NCBI GenBank assembly: GCA_029261305.1
Contig: JAJDBO010000380.1
Span: 1 to 17,903 of the forward strand
DNA: 17,903 nucleotides
Origin: Nitrospirales bacterium
Lineage (GTDB): Bacteria; Nitrospirota; Nitrospiria; Nitrospirales; UBA8639
Direction of reading: 5' to 3'
Shown: positions 15,127 to 17,903 of the stretch, one piece after another
How the letters are laid out: each line of letters begins with the position of its first letter
Numbering within the stretch: the stretch's first letter is position 1
Notes under the pieces: model-generated
Seen by the model: the letters and a program-made list of their open reading frames with translations, nothing else
Databases searched by the model: none
What the model was told of the DNA's origin: nothing
Position numbers and translations under genes: made by a program

Positions 15127-16623
15127 CTAGGAACTTCGATTGGCGTGACTCCCCAAAGACAGCACCGCCGCCTTTATATCCATGATCGACATATTCGTCA
15201 TGGTTCGCCGAATGGTTGTGCCAAACAACACAAATACCCAGACCAACCAGATCCCTATAGCCAACCCTACGGCACCTGTCGACTGCTCATTCCCCTGTGC
15301 GACCCATAGATGCACCATGTAAGACCCTATCATCCCAGACAAGGCCAGCCCGCATCTCACAAAAGGATATTTAAAATGGTCAACTTTCCGATAGCGCCAT
15401 AATCCCAGAAATGCAAAACTCGCGAAGGTGACCACACTCGCCCAAGCTGCACCACTGGTTCCGAGTATGGGTATGAGCAAAAAGTTTCCACCGATATTGA
15501 TAATCGCGCCTGCGACATAGACGGGAACTAACGCCACCGTTCGCTTTTCCAACATCACCGGAACACGAAAGTGGTCATGCATGCTAAAAAATATATAGGC
15601 CAAACAGACAATGGGAACAATCGATGCCGCAGGGAGAAATGCGTCATCAACCATCAGGCTTAATAGAGATGTCGAGAACAAGGACACTCCCAACATGATG
15701 AGCCCAAGCCCATAGATGAAATACTCGAATACTTGGACATACACCTGCTTCGCATCAGGCCGCTTGGCAATCTCATAAATCACCACGCCCCAAATCATCG
15801 AAAATGGTAGCAGGCACAGAGTAAAGACCCCTTGGCCGACCGTATATGCCAACGAATAGATTCCGACCTCATCCATTCCGACGAATAATCGGAGAATATA
15901 TCGATCTGCCTGGTGCATAATGAGGGAGAGCAAGGTCGTCACAATCAAGGGCATGCCAAATTGAAGCAATGATCGTAACAGAGGGGCATCAAATGCATAA
16001 GCTTGAACGTGCCTGGAAAAGATAACGAACTGCACCAAAGCTGTACATGCCACGGCGATAAGGTTTCCGACCAAAATCCCAGTGACCCCCAAATCCCATA
16101 CCACCAAGAATGTCACATTAAGACTAATATTAAGAATGAGTCGAAAGAGATTGACCCCAACTGAAAGACGCGACCATTTCCGAAATCGTAAATAAGCATC
16201 AGGAATCGTCTGTACGATGTTTATCCACATCGTTGGCAACACTAACGCCAAGTAGAATGCGCCTTCAGGAATAGTAGATCCGAGAGAAATCGCCGACAAG
16301 GACTCTCGAAATACTAGCGCAGGAACCAGTATAACAGTGCTGATACCTGCAATAAATGTGATGCCCGTCCACCAGACTCGACTTCTCCCAGCCTCGTCAT
16401 CGGCATCGAAGGAGTATCTCGTGACCGCATTGACCATCCCTGCGCCAATCATGATGGCAAAAACGGTCGTCACGAAATCCAGGATGGCGATAACCCCATA
16501 GTCCGCGGGACGAAGATAGTTCGTATACACCGGCAATAATAACAACGAAGAAAGGCCGCGGAGCACCTGGCCAAAACCATAAACCGCTGAATGCGTAAAT
16601 AAATCTCGAAATGGACTTTTCAC
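15127..16623 (-). CDS. Polysaccharide flippase, Wzx/MOP superfamily
   Basis: The 498-residue protein has 12-14 hydrophobic helices and the layout of Wzx-type flippases, which move undecaprenyl-linked repeat units from the cytoplasmic to the periplasmic face. The N-terminus HSAVYGFGQVLRGLSSLLLLP, then VYTNYLRPADYGVIAILDF, is the usual Polysacc_synt opening (start of helix 1 and the loop with tyrosine and proline). MPLIVTTLLSLIMHQADRYIL (about residue 224 on) marks helix 7, which carries charged residues inside the membrane as in other family members. The start is a GTG with AAGG six bases upstream (plus 16630-16633). It follows the FemAB-like gene by 120 bases and precedes GT4 by 178 bases. 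The presence of a flippase implies a Wzy-type route, but no Wzy is in the window. Confidence 0.92.
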   Translation of the reverse strand: MKSPFRDLFTHSAVYGFGQVLRGLSSLLLLPVYTNYLRPADYGVIAILDFVTTVFAIMIGAGMVNAVTRYSFDADDEAGRSRVWWTGITFIAGISTVILVPALVFRESLSAISLGSTIPEGAFYLALVLPTMWINIVQTIPDAYLRFRKWSRLSVGVNLFRLILNISLNVTFLVVWDLGVTGILVGNLIAVACTALVQFVIFSRHVQAYAFDAPLLRSLLQFGMPLIVTTLLSLIMHQADRYILRLFVGMDEVGIYSLAYTVGQGVFTLCLLPFSMIWGVVIYEIAKRPDAKQVYVQVFEYFIYGLGLIMLGVSLFSTSLLSLMVDDAFLPAASIVPIVCLAYIFFSMHDHFRVPVMLEKRTVALVPVYVAGAIINIGGNFLLIPILGTSGAAWASVVTFASFAFLGLWRYRKVDHFKYPFVRCGLALSGMIGSYMVHLWVAQGNEQSTGAVGLAIGIWLVWVFVLFGTTIRRTMTNMSIMDIKAAVLSLGSHANRSS

Positions 16624-16743
16624 AACAGGCCTTACGGTATTGTCAGTTTTAATTGAAATTGCCGCATGTCATTCATGACTAATCAATCAAGACACAAATT
16701 CAATCATGGCAAAACAGAAGAGGAAGGCAACAAAGAGAAGCGA

Positions 16744-17796
16744 TTAGGGTAAGTGTTTCGCGATAACAGGACCAACGAGTTTGGTCACAAAAAGGGGAAG
16801 CCTCTGCCATGTAGCAATCGCCAATTTAAATTTAGGGTTTTGAGGATTCAGTTGGGGGACGTCCTGTTTTCCATCAAGCCAATAGTGCCAATTATGGCTA
16901 ACAGGTTCGGCACCCCATTGTTTTTTGAATTTGAAGGTTGGGGCATCAAGGGTCGATCGACCAAAATCAAATGTACCATAGGATTGTTCACAGGCATATT
17001 TCAGACAATTCCAATACAGATACATATTGGACTGGAGATAATTGTATTCGCGAAGAGAGGACGCCCAGGGAATTTCCAACCTGCCCCGATGCCCGAGAAG
17101 AAAACCACTAGCAATGGGACGACCTTCAGGATTGGTCACAACCACCAAACGAGCGGTTTTGGGAAAAGCTTCAAGAATCATCTGAAAAAACGACTTTCCA
17201 TAAACCGGGGTACCAAGATCTCGCATATTACGTGAAAAGACTTCATAGAAATCGTCGAGCAACTCAATGCCACCATCTCTGACTCCTAACCCATTTTTTT
17301 CACCTTTACGAATTTGTGACCGAAGTTTCGGTTTGAAACTTTTCATTAAGGCGTCGGCATCTGATGGCAAAGGCAACCACATGGACACTTTGTCAGTTTT
17401 GCCTGGAAGCTGCGCATAATGATTTTTCAAATGTCGCATCTCTATGTGTTTCACGTTGAGTTGCTTGGCCAACGCCACGCATTCATCCAAAATCGGAGAA
17501 CACCACTCATCGCATTCCACAAGCACTCCACCATAATTAAAATACGGCATCGATACGAGGAAATTACCAAATAGCGAACTCTGCATATGAACCAATGGAA
17601 TTCCCCCCACCACTCGGGAGCCTTGTAGCACGCCAACCACATACCAGGTTTTACCAAACGCCTGGCCAAGAATATGTCTCCAAACGGACAAATGGTAGGT
17701 GCTGGCATCTGAATGCTCAGACACATAATGATCCCAAGCCGGATATTCTGACTCTTGTAACACCCTAACAACCGTGGGTTGAGAATTACCGTTCAT
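16744..17796 (-). CDS. FemAB-like acyltransferase, XrtA/PEP-CTERM-system type (TIGR03019-like)
   Basis: This 350-residue protein of the FemAB/GNAT-fold group matches the family linked with exosortase A EPS loci. Key stretches: SFKPKLRSQIRKGEKNGL (153-170), NMRDLGTPVYGKSFF (190-204), LEIPWASSLREYNYLQSNMY (240-259), FDFGRST (276-282) and FKKQWGAEPV (290-299), where Lys, Gln and Trp are usual in the family. The C-terminus LNPQNPKFKLAIATWQRLPL is also typical. FemAB proteins transfer aminoacyl groups to peptidoglycan; for this subfamily the acceptor is thought to be the EPS or its precursor, but it is unproven. The ATG at 17796 has GGAA about five bases upstream. It is the first gene of the - strand block inside the window and is preceded by an attenuator-like leader. 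Confidence 0.93.
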   Translation of the reverse strand: MNGNSQPTVVRVLQESEYPAWDHYVSEHSDASTYHLSVWRHILGQAFGKTWYVVGVLQGSRVVGGIPLVHMQSSLFGNFLVSMPYFNYGGVLVECDEWCSPILDECVALAKQLNVKHIEMRHLKNHYAQLPGKTDKVSMWLPLPSDADALMKSFKPKLRSQIRKGEKNGLGVRDGGIELLDDFYEVFSRNMRDLGTPVYGKSFFQMILEAFPKTARLVVVTNPEGRPIASGFLLGHRGRLEIPWASSLREYNYLQSNMYLYWNCLKYACEQSYGTFDFGRSTLDAPTFKFKKQWGAEPVSHNWHYWLDGKQDVPQLNPQNPKFKLAIATWQRLPLFVTKLVGPVIAKHLP

Positions 17797-17839
17797 GTTT
17801 ATTCCATACCAATAGATTACATTGAGGATTTAATTAATG

Positions 17840-17900
17840 GGAAGACCAAAAACCTTCCTATAAGAAGCTATCGATCCTTGTCCCTAGGAAGGCACGCCTT
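17840..17900 (-). terminator. Terminator- or attenuator-like hairpin upstream of the FemAB-like gene
   Basis: On the - strand CCTTCCTA (plus 17885-17892) pairs perfectly with TAGGAAGG (plus 17853-17860) over a 24-base loop, followed directly by TTTTT. This resembles an intrinsic terminator. It competes with AAGG/CCTT just upstream (within plus 17889-17900) and with GGAAG/CTTCC just downstream (plus 17854-17858 with 17840-17844, T-run in the loop). It may end an upstream gene outside the window or attenuate the operon; the start codon is only about 50 bases away. The long loop weakens the call. Confidence 0.35.
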
Positions 17901-17903
17901 AAT

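Noticed and set aside
16633..16674. 13-codon leader peptide before the flippase (MNDMRQFQLKL...) whose stop overlaps the ribosome binding site
   Set aside because: It is too short to judge, with no regulatory codon run and no own ribosome binding site.
16753..17235. 160-codon + strand frame inside the FemAB-like gene
   Set aside because: It is antisense to a well-supported family member and has no recognisable domain.
1..17903. CRISPR array, tRNA, rRNA or intact insertion sequence
   Set aside because: No regularly spaced repeats, no tRNA-like sequence and no transposase frame were seen in reading the window.

Overview
The window looks like part of an exopolysaccharide (EPS) locus of a Gram-negative bacterium of the exosortase A (XrtA)/PEP-CTERM type. 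Two proteins are close matches to families known from such loci: a sugar transferase of the TIGR03087 type (6831-7988) and a FemAB-like acyltransferase of the TIGR03019 type (16744-17796). Signal peptides, a lipobox and a Wzx-type flippase fit a diderm cell envelope. Base composition is intermediate. The phylum cannot be fixed from the sequence alone; Nitrospirota or a proteobacterium would fit.

Layout. On the + strand, 1-3331 holds two secreted proteins: the C-terminal part of a fibronectin type III (FN3) protein, and a complete G8-domain/beta-helix protein that resembles the animal hyaluronan-degrading proteins CEMIP and TMEM2. After a structured non-coding stretch come a small membrane protein (3556-3744) and a sulfotransferase (4010-4894). 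The stretch 4895-5817 is almost gene-free; it contains a long inverted repeat and a possible remnant of a small membrane protein. From 5818 to 17796 all genes lie on the - strand. In transcription order they are: FemAB-like protein, Wzx flippase, family-4 glycosyltransferase, an open frame broken by one amber codon, an asparagine-synthetase-like protein without its glutaminase cysteine, a beta-helix lipoprotein, a GT39/ArnT-type membrane glycosyltransferase, a HAD-like phosphatase, the TIGR03087-type glycosyltransferase, and a second, different sulfotransferase.

Working model (inference). The cytoplasmic glycosyltransferases build a lipid-linked repeat unit and the flippase moves it across the inner membrane. 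The GT39 protein adds a sugar on the periplasmic side, and the FemAB-like and asparagine-synthetase-like proteins add acyl or amide groups. The sulfotransferases may sulfate the sugar. The beta-helix lipoprotein and the G8 protein could modify or bind the polymer outside the cytoplasm. No polymerase, export/chain-length genes, exosortase or PEP-CTERM substrate is visible, so the locus must continue beyond the window.

Most notable points: the Cys-to-Pro change at the active site of the amidotransferase domain; the 122-codon frame with an internal TAG that exactly fills the gap before it; two sulfotransferases combined with a CEMIP-like protein, which suggests a sulfated, glycosaminoglycan-like polymer; and several leaders with alternative hairpins, one of which can hide a ribosome binding site.
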